64,000 nt of DNA from CBCYMI01 sp965183855. GTDB lineage: Bacteria; Pseudomonadota; Alphaproteobacteria; Caulobacterales; Maricaulaceae. The stretch is taken from NCBI GenBank assembly GCA_965183855.1, contig CBCYMI010000016.1:65211-129210 (forward strand). Direction: 5' to 3'. Position 1 is the stretch's first letter; each line of letters starts with the position of its first letter. Both the position numbers and the translations under genes were made by a program. Below the pieces are notes generated by a model, which was given only the letters and a program-made list of their open reading frames with translations, made no database searches and had not been told where the DNA came from. Shown piece after piece: positions 27,609 through 36,904 of this stretch.

Positions 27609-28112
27609 ATGATGAAAAAATATACACATAAAATTCTTGGATTTGCAACCATATCTACACTTGTTCTTGGCTTAGGTGTTGTTGCATCTTGTGATAAGGA
27701 TAAAGCTCGCTCTGATATTGATCATGCAAAAGAAGAGGCAGGGAAAGCTCTGGATGATGCAGGGGAATCATTGAACAAGCTTGGATGTTGTGCTGAGGAT
27801 ACAACAAAAAATACTGTCTCAAGCACAAAAAAAATGGTGGGAGATACTGCTGAAAAAATTGGGAGTGCAGCAAAAGAAGGCGCTGAGGATGTTTCAAATT
27901 TGGCAGGAGAAACGGTAAAAAAAGCAGAAAGCCTGGTTAAAGATACGACAGAAAAAGCCGTTAATGCAACTAAAGACGGCGTAGAAAAAGCGATTAGTGC
28001 AACCAAGGAAGGCGCAGAAAAAGCCGTTAATGCAACCAAGGAAGGTGCAGAAAAAGCTATTGATGCAACCAAGGAAAAACTGGAACATCTTAATAAAAAA
28101 GATAACCATTAA
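27609..28112 (+). CDS. Lipoprotein with LEA-like 11-residue repeats
   Basis: 167 residues. A signal peptide ends in the lipobox VASC (Cys28) followed by Asp29; in E. coli Asp at this +2 position keeps lipoproteins in the inner membrane. The mature part is almost entirely Ala/Lys/Glu/Thr helix and ends in four 11-mers of the type KAVNATKEGAE, a pattern of group 3 LEA and apolipoprotein-like amphipathic helices. One CC pair lies at about residues 59-60. It follows the psp genes in the same direction, which suggests envelope stress, but co-regulation is not shown. Start may be the second ATG (27612), after AAAGGAAA. Confidence 0.82.
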   Translation: MMKKYTHKILGFATISTLVLGLGVVASCDKDKARSDIDHAKEEAGKALDDAGESLNKLGCCAEDTTKNTVSSTKKMVGDTAEKIGSAAKEGAEDVSNLAGETVKKAESLVKDTTEKAVNATKDGVEKAISATKEGAEKAVNATKEGAEKAIDATKEKLEHLNKKDNH

Positions 28113-28778
28113 GGCATATTCAGAATAGATCTAAAAGGCTTTTTAAATTTAAAGAGGTCATTTGGGGATATATAAACGCTGATTTCATCTAGTTTCGTTT
28201 TTGTTTGTACGAAATGTATGAATTTCCCTTTTAGCCGCTATATTATTTGATGACCGCCTTGAAAACTGTGCGATTGCATTATCAGTGTAAAATATTTAAA
28301 AAGCTTTTTTGCCTTATTATATCGTCAGGTTTTTTATATTTGCTTTTCAAAACAGGAATGATACTCATTTAACGGTTTTCCTAAATGGATATGCGTGCCC
28401 TGTAATATATTATAATATCTATGACATATTATCATATGTGGAAATAAAATGTTAATATAAAATGATGAATTTAAGTGTTTTTCTGGAAGTATTGAATCTC
28501 TGAACCAAGATTTATATTGAAGTCGGGATTGGCTAGATAAAACCATGCTGGATAGGAAAGCAGAACCATTATTCTTTATGATTTTTAGAATGTATCTTTT
28601 CTTTTTAAATTTATAGATTGAAATTTAGTCTTGAGTTTATTTTTCATAGCATAAATAGCAATTTTTTGTGTTATCCAATAATTAATCTATTTTGAGACTG
28701 GTAAGTTTTAATTATAACAGAGTTGATATTAACAAATTTATTTTTTTCATGTATTTTTCTATAGGCTAAATTAGCATT
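28113..28778. other. 666-base gene-poor region
   Basis: No recognised gene. A 70-codon minus-strand frame (28334-28546) has a mixed amino-acid composition (several His, Trp, Pro) that looks less like noise than other frames here and could be a remnant, but I cannot assign it. No tRNA or structured RNA motif was found. Confidence 0.45.
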
Positions 28779-29546
28779 ATGATGGCGATTTTAGACTCTA
28801 TGATGTACTATCCTATATCCATTATTATTTGGGTTGTTATATGTGCATTTATCACTTCGACACTTCATGGAATGACAGGAATTGCAGGTGGTTTTTTACT
28901 TTCAGCTGCGTTAATTCCAATCATTGGTATTAAACCTGTTATACCAATTGTAAGTATTACGCTTTTGTTTAGTCACACAACAAGAATTTTATTAAATATT
29001 CGATTTGTTAATCTGACTGTTTTTACAGGAATTATGATATCTGCGTTTCCATTTATTGGTTTGTTTGCAATATTGTATGGAAAAATGGCATCTCCAATCA
29101 TTGCCTTAGTATTAGCTTTGATGGTATTGGTTTCCATTCCAGCACGTCGATTTACGCAGAAATATCACTGTAAGACAAAATTCCCCACACTTATTGGAAT
29201 AGGCTGTATTTATGGGGTGTTTGCAGGAATGACAATTGGTCCTGGTATAATTTTGGTTCCTTTTTTATTAGGCTATGGTTTAAAAAAAAGAGAATTTATT
29301 GCAACACTTGCTATGATTGCACTTTGTGCAAATATTATACGTATATTTGCGTTTTACCGTACAGAATTGTTAAACTCTGAATTCATCTTTTTAGGGTTGA
29401 TTTCAGGATTTGTAACGATCATCGGAAATTTTGTAGGACGTCAATTTTTACATAAAATGACGTCTAAAATGCATATTTACTGTATAGATGTATTAACAAT
29501 TATTGCAGGACTGAATATTCTTTGGTTTGTTTTTAAATCAATCTAG
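28779..29546 (+). CDS. TSUP-family (TauE/SafE) membrane permease
   Basis: 255 residues with about eight hydrophobic segments in two similar halves. The first repeat motif is HGMTGIAGGFLLSAALIPIIGIKPVIPI and the second GVFAGMTIGPGIILVPFLLGYGLKKREFI, as in TSUP carriers for sulfite, sulfonates or other anions. The substrate cannot be read from sequence. The first half of the gap before it is not coding, and mnmC follows 44 bases later in the same direction, possibly in one transcript. Confidence 0.85.
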   Translation: MMAILDSMMYYPISIIIWVVICAFITSTLHGMTGIAGGFLLSAALIPIIGIKPVIPIVSITLLFSHTTRILLNIRFVNLTVFTGIMISAFPFIGLFAILYGKMASPIIALVLALMVLVSIPARRFTQKYHCKTKFPTLIGIGCIYGVFAGMTIGPGIILVPFLLGYGLKKREFIATLAMIALCANIIRIFAFYRTELLNSEFIFLGLISGFVTIIGNFVGRQFLHKMTSKMHIYCIDVLTIIAGLNILWFVFKSI

Positions 29547-29590
29547 TGTGATCAATGTGTTTCTTTAATTTTTGTTGATATGGTTCTCAG

Positions 29591-31945
29591 ATGATTTATA
29601 AATCAGAGTTTGATTTAAAGACAAGGGCTAAAGGCGTGTCAAATAACCATGTTCAATATTTAAGTCATCCAGACTGTATTTGGGAGAACAATCAGCTTAA
29701 ATCTAGAAAGTATGATGATATTTATTTTTCAAAACAAAATGGACTTGAAGAAAGCAGACAGGTTTTTCTTGAAGGTATAAATTTCAAGAATAGCCTTATT
29801 AATATGTCTACTTCAAACAATCAGTTTATCATTGGAGAATTGGGATTTGGTACAGGATTAAACTTTTTGGCGTGCTGGGATACCTGGAAAAACTGGGCGC
29901 CTAAATCATCCCGTTTATATTATTATTCAATAGAAGCCTTTCCTTTATCAAAAGAAATTGTCAAACAAGCTTTGCTTCCTTTTTCAGAGATTAAGACATT
30001 ACGTAAGAGCTTGGTAGAAGAATGGCCAATTTCTAGTTCAGGATTTCATAGGATTCGGTTTGACAATGATGGAATTATATTGACGATTTTACAACTTGAT
30101 GTTTTAGACGCTCTTAACAGTCTAGAATTTCAGGCAGATGCCTGGTTTTTAGATGGATTCACACCTTCTAAAAATCCTGAAATGTGGTCGGACTCTGTTT
30201 TTAAAGAATTATCTCAATTAATCCGAAAAGATGGACGTATTGCAAGTTTTTCAGTTGCTGCAAAAGTCCGAAATAGCCTTGAAAAATATGGATTTAATCT
30301 CATGAAAAAACCAGGATTTATGTATAAAAAGCATAGGCTTGAGGGGGTTTATAGAGGAAATGAAACGCTTCGTAATAATCCTTTTTATCCAAGAGCATAT
30401 TATCCAGAATTTGTTTCGAGAAAAGAAATAATAGAGCTAGAAAAACATCAAAAAAACATACATAAACAATCTCATAATGCAAATATTTCTGACAAGCTGG
30501 ATTTTCATCGAAAGCCTGTGAATGGATCAGATTTGCTTGATAAAAAACAACAAGAAATAAATTTTAGTAAGAACAATTTGACAAAACACGATAACATTCA
30601 GCCTGTTTTATTGCCTCATAACTTAACGCTTCAGAAATCTGGCTTAGAGCATCTTAAAATTGCCATTATTGGAAATGGTATTGCAGGTTCTGCTTTAGCT
30701 TATGCCTTCCAAAAAAGAGGCATTCAGTGTCGCTTGATTGGAAGCTATACCAATCAATGCTTTTTACCAGCAGCATTGGTTATGCCAAAACTTGATCTTC
30801 AAAACAAACCAGAAACGCGTTTTTTTATTTCAGCATATTTATATGCTCTTAATTGCTATAAACAAATTTATTCTGGTAAGTCGATATTATCAAAAGGTAT
30901 TTATAAAATTGCAGAAAATGAAAAGGAAGAACATTATTTTAAAGCATATTCTAACAGAGGAAATTTACCAGATACACATTGCCATTATATATCTAAAGAG
31001 AAATTACAAACCCAGTTTGGTAAAAATTTTCTAAGAGATGGGTTATATTTTCCAAAAGCCTGTATTGTAAAACCTAAATCTGTTTTGAAAAATATACAGA
31101 ACAATCCTTATATTCATTTGTTAGATGCCGAAGTCTCAAACGTAGAAAAGGATCATCAAGATATGTTTCAAATGTATGATTCTGAAGGAAAACATATTAC
31201 CTCATCACAGATTTGTATTCTTGCTTCTGGATATCAATCTTTTTCATTGATTGGGCAATCTGTTTCATTTTTAACTCCTTGCAGAGGACAATTATTGCTT
31301 TATCCCAAAAAAACAGGGGCTCAGATATCGTCCATTAATAATCAATGTAAAAAGACACACTTAACACAGAATATTAATCAAAAAGCTTCTGAAAACGGGC
31401 ATTGTTTAAAACAGAATAAAGGAGATTGTTTAATCAAAGAATGGCCATCTGCAATGGTGTTTTCAGGTGGCTATAGAATGCATAATAAAGAAGATGTCAT
31501 TCTTGGAACAACACATAAGGAAGGAAATGATAGTTTGGCAATATCAAAAGAAGAAGAATTGGAAATTTGTCAAAACTTTGACCGTATTTTTTCTAAAAGA
31601 ATGCAAAGCAGGGATATAGACGATTTATCCTATTATACAGGGGTGAGAGCAGCAACCATAGATCGGTTTCCCATTAGCGGTCCGTGCCATCACCCAGAGC
31701 ATTTTTTATCTAAATTTAAAGGATTAAAAACAGGATGTCAGTTTTTGCCATCAATGCGTGCAGACGTTATTAATGGACTTTATATTTTGTCAGGACTTGG
31801 TTCTCATGGCTATACATCAGCTTTTTTATTGGCAGAAAGTCTTGTATCTGATATTTTAGGAGAAGTCTCTCCACTGGAAAGAAAAGCCAGATATGCTATG
31901 CATCCTTTTCGTTTTCTAGTTAGAAATTTAAAGCGAGGGCTATAA
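29591..31945 (+). CDS. mnmC: Bifunctional tRNA-modification protein MnmC (MnmC2-MnmC1)
   Basis: Makes 5-methylaminomethyl-2-thiouridine at the tRNA wobble base. The N-terminal methyltransferase half shows ENNQLKSRKYDDIYFS, the SAM motif GELGFGTGLNFLA and AWFLDGFTPSKNPEMW. The C-terminal FAD oxidase half starts at IAIIGNGIAGSALAYAFQKRG and ends GLYILSGLGSHGYTSAFLLAE. It is 784 residues against about 670 in E. coli; the excess is a Lys/Asn/His-rich linker of some 75 residues between the halves and a second insert of about 50 residues near 570. Confidence 0.94.
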   Translation: MIYKSEFDLKTRAKGVSNNHVQYLSHPDCIWENNQLKSRKYDDIYFSKQNGLEESRQVFLEGINFKNSLINMSTSNNQFIIGELGFGTGLNFLACWDTWKNWAPKSSRLYYYSIEAFPLSKEIVKQALLPFSEIKTLRKSLVEEWPISSSGFHRIRFDNDGIILTILQLDVLDALNSLEFQADAWFLDGFTPSKNPEMWSDSVFKELSQLIRKDGRIASFSVAAKVRNSLEKYGFNLMKKPGFMYKKHRLEGVYRGNETLRNNPFYPRAYYPEFVSRKEIIELEKHQKNIHKQSHNANISDKLDFHRKPVNGSDLLDKKQQEINFSKNNLTKHDNIQPVLLPHNLTLQKSGLEHLKIAIIGNGIAGSALAYAFQKRGIQCRLIGSYTNQCFLPAALVMPKLDLQNKPETRFFISAYLYALNCYKQIYSGKSILSKGIYKIAENEKEEHYFKAYSNRGNLPDTHCHYISKEKLQTQFGKNFLRDGLYFPKACIVKPKSVLKNIQNNPYIHLLDAEVSNVEKDHQDMFQMYDSEGKHITSSQICILASGYQSFSLIGQSVSFLTPCRGQLLLYPKKTGAQISSINNQCKKTHLTQNINQKASENGHCLKQNKGDCLIKEWPSAMVFSGGYRMHNKEDVILGTTHKEGNDSLAISKEEELEICQNFDRIFSKRMQSRDIDDLSYYTGVRAATIDRFPISGPCHHPEHFLSKFKGLKTGCQFLPSMRADVINGLYILSGLGSHGYTSAFLLAESLVSDILGEVSPLERKARYAMHPFRFLVRNLKRGL

Positions 31946-31995
31946 GAGGATAAATCTGGCAATTTATTCAAAAAACCGTATAAACAAAAACAGAT

Positions 31996-32113
31996 ATGAA
32001 ATTGGGTTTAGGAAATCCAGATATTTACTTGACCTTTTATGCATGATAAGGTATGTCGCTTTCTTGCAGAGAAAAACTCTGTAAAAGATCTTCATGGATT
32101 AAACGGGAATTAA
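31996..32113 (+). pseudogene. Possible decayed fragment of peptidyl-tRNA hydrolase
   Basis: A short frame reads MKLGLGNPDIYLTFYA (31996-32046) and, after a one-base shift, continues HDKVCRFLAEKNSVKDLHG (32042-32113). The order GLGNP, Y, T, then H-D/N and a hydrophobic helix resembles the Pth start (VGLGNPG...Y..TRHN.GF). The match is short and judged by eye; chance is a real alternative. The same bases contain the likely rpmB promoter. A functional pth would have to be elsewhere. Confidence 0.3.
32029..32057 (+). promoter_or_regulatory. Probable rpmB promoter
   Basis: TTGACC (32029-32034; 5 of 6), a 17-base spacer and TATGTC (32052-32057; TAT start only). It lies 70 bases before the rpmB start codon. 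The -10 is weak. Confidence 0.4.
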
Positions 32114-32126
32114 AAGGGTAAACATT

Positions 32127-32429
32127 ATGTCACGTCGTTGTATGCTTACAGGAACCAGAGTAATGGTTGGCAATAATGTCTCTCATGCAAATAATAGAAC
32201 AAAGAGACGGTTTTTACCTAATTTATGTACAGTAACACTTGTTTCTGATCTTTTGCAGCAATCTTATAAAATGCGAATTACTGCTTCGGCATTGAGAACA
32301 ATTAACAAGATCGGACTTGATGAATTAGTTTTAAAATCAAGAGATTCTGATTTATCAGAAAAAGCACAAAAAATAAAAAGAGACCTCCAGAAAAGAATAA
32401 AAGAAGGTGTATTAGAAGAAAACGCTTAA
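32127..32429 (+). CDS. rpmB: 50S ribosomal protein L28
   Basis: 100 residues, near the alphaproteobacterial length. The start MSRRCMLTGTRVMVGNNVSHANNRTKRRFLPNL has the family's CxxTGxxxxxGNxVSHxxxxTKRxFxPN pattern, and ALRTINKIGLDELV continues it. It is a structural protein of the large subunit. It converges with the phytase-like gene, an arrangement I recall from Rhodospirillales. Confidence 0.96.
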   Translation: MSRRCMLTGTRVMVGNNVSHANNRTKRRFLPNLCTVTLVSDLLQQSYKMRITASALRTINKIGLDELVLKSRDSDLSEKAQKIKRDLQKRIKEGVLEENA

Positions 32430-32600
32430 AACGGTTATCTTGTTTTTTAAATCTATCTAAAATAGATAAAAAATCTTATTTTAGGACAGAATAATTTTTC
32501 TTTTATACGAGATAATTGCTCTCTTTTTTTCTTTAGAAATATTGACAGTTAGGTTTTTTGGTTGTTAGCTTTACTGTTTTGATCTGTTTGTATAGAAAAC

Positions 32601-33653
32601 TTAGTCAATTTCCTTGATCTCGTCTTCTATGGAAAATTCAAGAGCCTGTCTTACTTTTGTCGCATTTATTTGAAATTTCACTAAAATATTCTCAAGCCTT
32701 GGGCTGAAATTATTATCGGAAACAAGATAAAGGGAAAGCATTCCATTTTTCTCAGGAATGATCGATATTCCTTCGAGGTTTTCACTTAGGCTTCCAAGAC
32801 GGATCGTAATGACTTCAATGCCATTTAAAGATAATGTATAGGGATTATTAGGTTCAAATCCTGCTGCAGGAAGTGCTTTAATAATTGTTTTATAGCCTAA
32901 ATCGCGGAAGTATATTCTAAACAAAACAAAGACAATATCCTGATAGCGATCCGCTCCTGTAAGAGAATAGCCTTTTTGATTGCGAATTCTGATTTTACTT
33001 TGTTCATTAATCGAGTTCAAATCTGGAAAATACCAAACAGGTAGAGATTCGCTTGGCGTGCGAGCAGCTTCTGAAATAGCAACCAGGCTTCCGTTTTCCA
33101 TTGTAAACAGGCTTTCAAGTGTTGCATTTTCAACCAAATGTTCAAGACCGAGAGGTTTAGGTCCTGTTTGAGGTGTTCTTTTGAAATTATTATTTTTAAG
33201 ATCATAAATCAGAATGCGTTGCGATTTTTCAAAGCTAACCGCGAAACGACCATCCAATAGACGGGTTATGCCTTCAGCATCTGATTGCTCTCCTTTTAAA
33301 GGGTATTCATTTTCTCCAATAAGCGGATATAAATAGGAAGATTGGATCGATTCCAAATGTCCATTTGTGGTTTCATTGAGTTTAAATCGAACCCAAAGAC
33401 CAATATCAGAAAGTGCAATTACTTTTTTATCAGATGAAACAAAAAGAGCAGAAAGACCTCCAAAAAGATCTTCTTTTGATGTTAATCTTAGAGCGCCTTT
33501 GAATTGAACAGCTTCTTTATCAAAGCTCGAATAATATGCTCTTTCTTTATAAATTTTATAGGCTTTTATTTTGATCTTCTTACCGTTTTTCTTGCAAGAT
33601 ATCAAAGAAACCAGAAGTATGATTGATACTAAATATAGAATTGTTTTCTTCAT
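32601..33653 (-). CDS. Phytase-like/esterase-like lipoprotein
   Basis: 350 residues. The signal peptide ends in the lipobox LISC (about residue 20). The mature domain matches the beta-propeller family annotated as esterase-like activity of phytase: GGLSALFVSSDKKVIALSDIG, SDAEGITRLLDGRFAVSFE, and near the end ENLEGISIIPEKNGMLSLYLVSDNNFS. The biochemical activity is not established for this family. It is 23 bases downstream of cobT and may be co-transcribed. Confidence 0.82.
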   Translation of the reverse strand: MKKTILYLVSIILLVSLISCKKNGKKIKIKAYKIYKERAYYSSFDKEAVQFKGALRLTSKEDLFGGLSALFVSSDKKVIALSDIGLWVRFKLNETTNGHLESIQSSYLYPLIGENEYPLKGEQSDAEGITRLLDGRFAVSFEKSQRILIYDLKNNNFKRTPQTGPKPLGLEHLVENATLESLFTMENGSLVAISEAARTPSESLPVWYFPDLNSINEQSKIRIRNQKGYSLTGADRYQDIVFVLFRIYFRDLGYKTIIKALPAAGFEPNNPYTLSLNGIEVITIRLGSLSENLEGISIIPEKNGMLSLYLVSDNNFSPRLENILVKFQINATKVRQALEFSIEDEIKEID

Positions 33654-33676
33654 TTTTATCCTTTTGATTGATAAGG

Positions 33677-35758
33677 TTAATTGATCTGTTTTCTGATAGT
33701 TGAGTATATTCCTGTTTTGATAAAAATTTGTGAAAGCTTTTTACCGATTGCTTGTGCAAGATGTTGGATATCATCAATCATAATTGAATGAGGATAATAA
33801 TGTGTTACATCATGCCCAATACCGATTGCAGATAATTCTATGTTTGAGGTTTGTTCTATTTCATTAATCACTTGATACAGGTGTGTTTCTAAATATGTTG
33901 GGGATGTTATATTTGCGCTCAAGGTTGCATCATCAACAGGCGCGCCATCTGAAATGACAAGTAATATTTTTCGTTTTTCTGGATAGGATAATAATCTTTT
34001 TTGTGCCCATAATAAAGCTTCACCGTCAATATTTTCTTTTAAGAGTCCTTCTTTTAGCATAATACCTAAATTTTTATGCGTCCGTATCCATGGCATATGA
34101 GCAGATTTATATATAATATGTCTTAAATCATTTAACCTTCCTGGATTTTCTGGTTTATGCTTTTTAAGCCAATCTTGTTTAGCGCATCCGCCTCTCCAGT
34201 TTTTGGTTGTAAAGCCAAGAATTTCAGATTTAACGCCACATTTTTCTAACGTTTTTGCCAAAACATTCGCACATAATGCTGCCATGATAATGGGTTTTCC
34301 TCTCATAGAGCCTGAATTATCGATAAGTAAACTAACAATTGTGTCCATGCTTGGCGAAATATTTTCTTTTTTAAATCCAAGAGGGTATGTAGGATCCATA
34401 ATAATATGTGATAATCTTGAATTATCCAAAATGCCTTCTTCAAGGTTAAAATCCCATTGATAATATCGATAGCTGGTCAGCGTTTTTCTAATTTGACATG
34501 CAAGTTTTGAAATTGATTTTCGACATGCTTCCAAATAGGTTTCAAGCTTTTGATTTAAAATATGTAATTCTTTTGATTTCACTAATTTTTCGGCATAAAT
34601 AATCTCATCATATTCTTTTGTATAAATACAATATTCATAAGGGCTCAATGGTGTTAAATTAACATGAGAAGGAGATAATAGATTTGTTTCATCTTCCTGT
34701 TTTGTTGTAGATTGATCTTTTCTTATTATGTTTTGAGAATAAAGTGAATCTGCTTCCTGTTTTGATCCTGCCTGATGCGGTGTATTTTGATCTGTATCTA
34801 ATCGCAGTGGATTGGATTGAATCGTTTTTTCCTTTTGTGATAAAAGAGAATCTGGTATTTTTTTTGTCGAAGATAGAGTTTTTTGATCTTTTCCAATTAA
34901 TTGTTCAATACAGGTTAGACTATATTTAGAATAAAGAGTTTGATCTTGACAGGATGCAACCATTTGATCAATCCAAAAGCAAAGGTATTGATCTAAAAAA
35001 GACTGCCAAAAAGAAAACAAGGCTTGCCGATCAGAAGAAACAGATTTTTTTCTCAAGATATTGTGTTGTATTCTTAATGCCAAAGCATCAATAACTGGAA
35101 ACAAATTATTTTCTGAATGGCGATGATATTGATATTTTTTGCTTTCGGTTTTTTGAAACATATTGAGATTTTGCTCAATTCCTTTAAATTCTTTTGCTCC
35201 AATTGCTTCTGTTCTTACAAGTTCAAGAATATCAAATAATATTGCTGAAATCGTGCTCTCAGGTCTTAATTTATTATGAATATTTGAATTGTGATAACGG
35301 TATAGTAAAGCGTACCTGTCTGTATAACCTCTAAATATCTGCCTTGTTTTTTTTATATGATATTTACGAAACTGATCTGGAATTGGGATCGGAATAAAAG
35401 GAGATTTATTTTTAGAAAAATGGATAGGTTCTTTCTTATCGAATAAAGGATTGATTTTTGAAGAATGCATTTGCATTAATGTCAGAGACTGATATAGATT
35501 TGAATGAAGAAAATGAGCATGATTTTTAAAATATGTTTTAAAATCAGGAATGGGTAAATTTTTAAGCCCAGCTTGTTCTATAAAATTAACTTGCGGCTCA
35601 ATTTTGTTATTTTGATGTAAACTGGAATAAGCTAAAACAGGCTTTTTGGTTGAATTTTGGATATAGCTAAATTCAATATTTAATTCTTTTTTGGCAATAG
35701 ACTGCAATGTCGATTTAACGGCAGTTTCAAAATCAGAAAAAGAAATGTTTTTTTTCAA
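33677..35758 (-). CDS. cobT: CobT-type cobaltochelatase subunit (VWA domain)
   Basis: 693 residues. The C-terminal von Willebrand A domain has the MIDAS motif LLIDNSGSMRGKPI, GFTTKNWRGG and VISDGAPVDD. The middle part is low-complexity (QEADSLYSQNIIRKDQ and similar), as in other CobT proteins. With CobS it forms a ring-shaped AAA+/VWA chaperone that drives cobalt insertion by CobN into hydrogenobyrinate. No cobN or other cobalamin-pathway genes are in this window, and CobS/CobT pairs occur in alphaproteobacteria that lack aerobic B12 synthesis, so a different client is possible. cobS lies 27 bases upstream. Confidence 0.92.
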   Translation of the reverse strand: MKKNISFSDFETAVKSTLQSIAKKELNIEFSYIQNSTKKPVLAYSSLHQNNKIEPQVNFIEQAGLKNLPIPDFKTYFKNHAHFLHSNLYQSLTLMQMHSSKINPLFDKKEPIHFSKNKSPFIPIPIPDQFRKYHIKKTRQIFRGYTDRYALLYRYHNSNIHNKLRPESTISAILFDILELVRTEAIGAKEFKGIEQNLNMFQKTESKKYQYHRHSENNLFPVIDALALRIQHNILRKKSVSSDRQALFSFWQSFLDQYLCFWIDQMVASCQDQTLYSKYSLTCIEQLIGKDQKTLSSTKKIPDSLLSQKEKTIQSNPLRLDTDQNTPHQAGSKQEADSLYSQNIIRKDQSTTKQEDETNLLSPSHVNLTPLSPYEYCIYTKEYDEIIYAEKLVKSKELHILNQKLETYLEACRKSISKLACQIRKTLTSYRYYQWDFNLEEGILDNSRLSHIIMDPTYPLGFKKENISPSMDTIVSLLIDNSGSMRGKPIIMAALCANVLAKTLEKCGVKSEILGFTTKNWRGGCAKQDWLKKHKPENPGRLNDLRHIIYKSAHMPWIRTHKNLGIMLKEGLLKENIDGEALLWAQKRLLSYPEKRKILLVISDGAPVDDATLSANITSPTYLETHLYQVINEIEQTSNIELSAIGIGHDVTHYYPHSIMIDDIQHLAQAIGKKLSQIFIKTGIYSTIRKQIN

Positions 35759-35785
35759 TGCATGTCTGCCTTACTTATTTAAAGA

Positions 35786-36787
35786 TTATAGTGTTGTTTT
35801 TTTAGAAGAAGTGAGCGGTTTTTCTTTATCTCCCAGAATTTCTTGACCGAAAACACGTTGATAAAGCTCATTGATTAAGTGTTTTTCATCTTCATCACAT
35901 CTGTTTAAAAAAGTGAGTTTAAAACTAAGGATTAGGTCGTTAAAAATATCATTATTTTCTGCCCAATGAATCACTGTTCTTGGGCTCATTACAATAGAAA
36001 TTTCTCCATTTCTGAATGAATTTCGGATTAAATTTGCAAGCTTGACCATTTGATGAATATTTTTTTTAGTTTTTGCGCTCTTATCTTGTGGGCGCTTTTT
36101 TAGGAGCATTTTAGTTTCCTGCTCAGGCTCTAAATAGCTTAAATTTGCAATAATAGACCAACGGTCCAATTGTCCTTGGTTTAAATGTTGAACCCCATGA
36201 TAAATTCCTGTCATATCGCCTTGTCCTAATGTATTCATTGTTGCAAATATTCTGAAATATGGGTGTGGCCTGATGATTTTATTTTGATCGAGCAAGGTTA
36301 GATGACCTGAAGCTTCAAGAATGCGTTGAATCACAAACATAATATCTGGACGTCCCGCATCATATTCATCAAAAACAAGGGCAATCGGTCTTTGAAGAGC
36401 CCAGGGAAGTATGCCTTCTCTAAATTGGGTGATTTGCTGACCTTTTTCAAGAATAATTGCATCTTTACCAATCAAGTCAATACGGCTGATATGACTGTCT
36501 AGATTAATGCGAATTAAAGACCAATTCAATCGTGCAGCAATTTGTTCCAGATGTGTTGATTTTCCAGTACCATGATAGCCCTGTATTAGGGTTTTTTTAT
36601 TATATTTAAATCCTACTAAAATAGAGAGGGTTGTTAACGGGTCAAATAAATAATCGGGGTCGATTTCAGCTATGTATTCGGATGGTTTTGAAAATACTGG
36701 GACTTCCATATTATATTCAATACCAAACAGTTCAAATACGCTTTTTTTTAACTCTGGTTGGTCTATAAAAGGATTCTGGTTTAACAT
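35786..36787 (-). CDS. cobS: CobS-type AAA+ cobaltochelatase subunit
   Basis: 333 residues, normal for CobS. Walker A is GYHGTGKSTH, Walker B IALVFDEYDAGRPD, sensor region FRIFATMNTLGQGD, and the C-terminal lid includes VMSPRTVIHWAENN. The N-terminal extension (ELFGIEYNMEVPVFS, then DPDYLFDP) is the CobS hallmark. It pairs with CobT, encoded next. The upstream J-domain gene lies 117 bases away on the same strand. Confidence 0.95.
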   Translation of the reverse strand: MLNQNPFIDQPELKKSVFELFGIEYNMEVPVFSKPSEYIAEIDPDYLFDPLTTLSILVGFKYNKKTLIQGYHGTGKSTHLEQIAARLNWSLIRINLDSHISRIDLIGKDAIILEKGQQITQFREGILPWALQRPIALVFDEYDAGRPDIMFVIQRILEASGHLTLLDQNKIIRPHPYFRIFATMNTLGQGDMTGIYHGVQHLNQGQLDRWSIIANLSYLEPEQETKMLLKKRPQDKSAKTKKNIHQMVKLANLIRNSFRNGEISIVMSPRTVIHWAENNDIFNDLILSFKLTFLNRCDEDEKHLINELYQRVFGQEILGDKEKPLTSSKKTTL

Positions 36788-36904
36788 TAAGCTTATCCTG
36801 TTATTAAAGCTGTTTTACATTTTAAATAAACAGAGCCAGTATATAGGATTGATTATTTTAAATGTAAGGTCAATATTTTTTCCTGAAGAAGGATATGAAA
36901 AATC

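Noticed and set aside
27655..28109. Three long minus-strand frames opposite the repeat lipoprotein gene
   Set aside because: They arise from the repeated codon pattern of the real gene; their composition (Phe/Cys or Ala/Ser/Phe runs) is a mirror of the Ala/Lys/Glu repeats.
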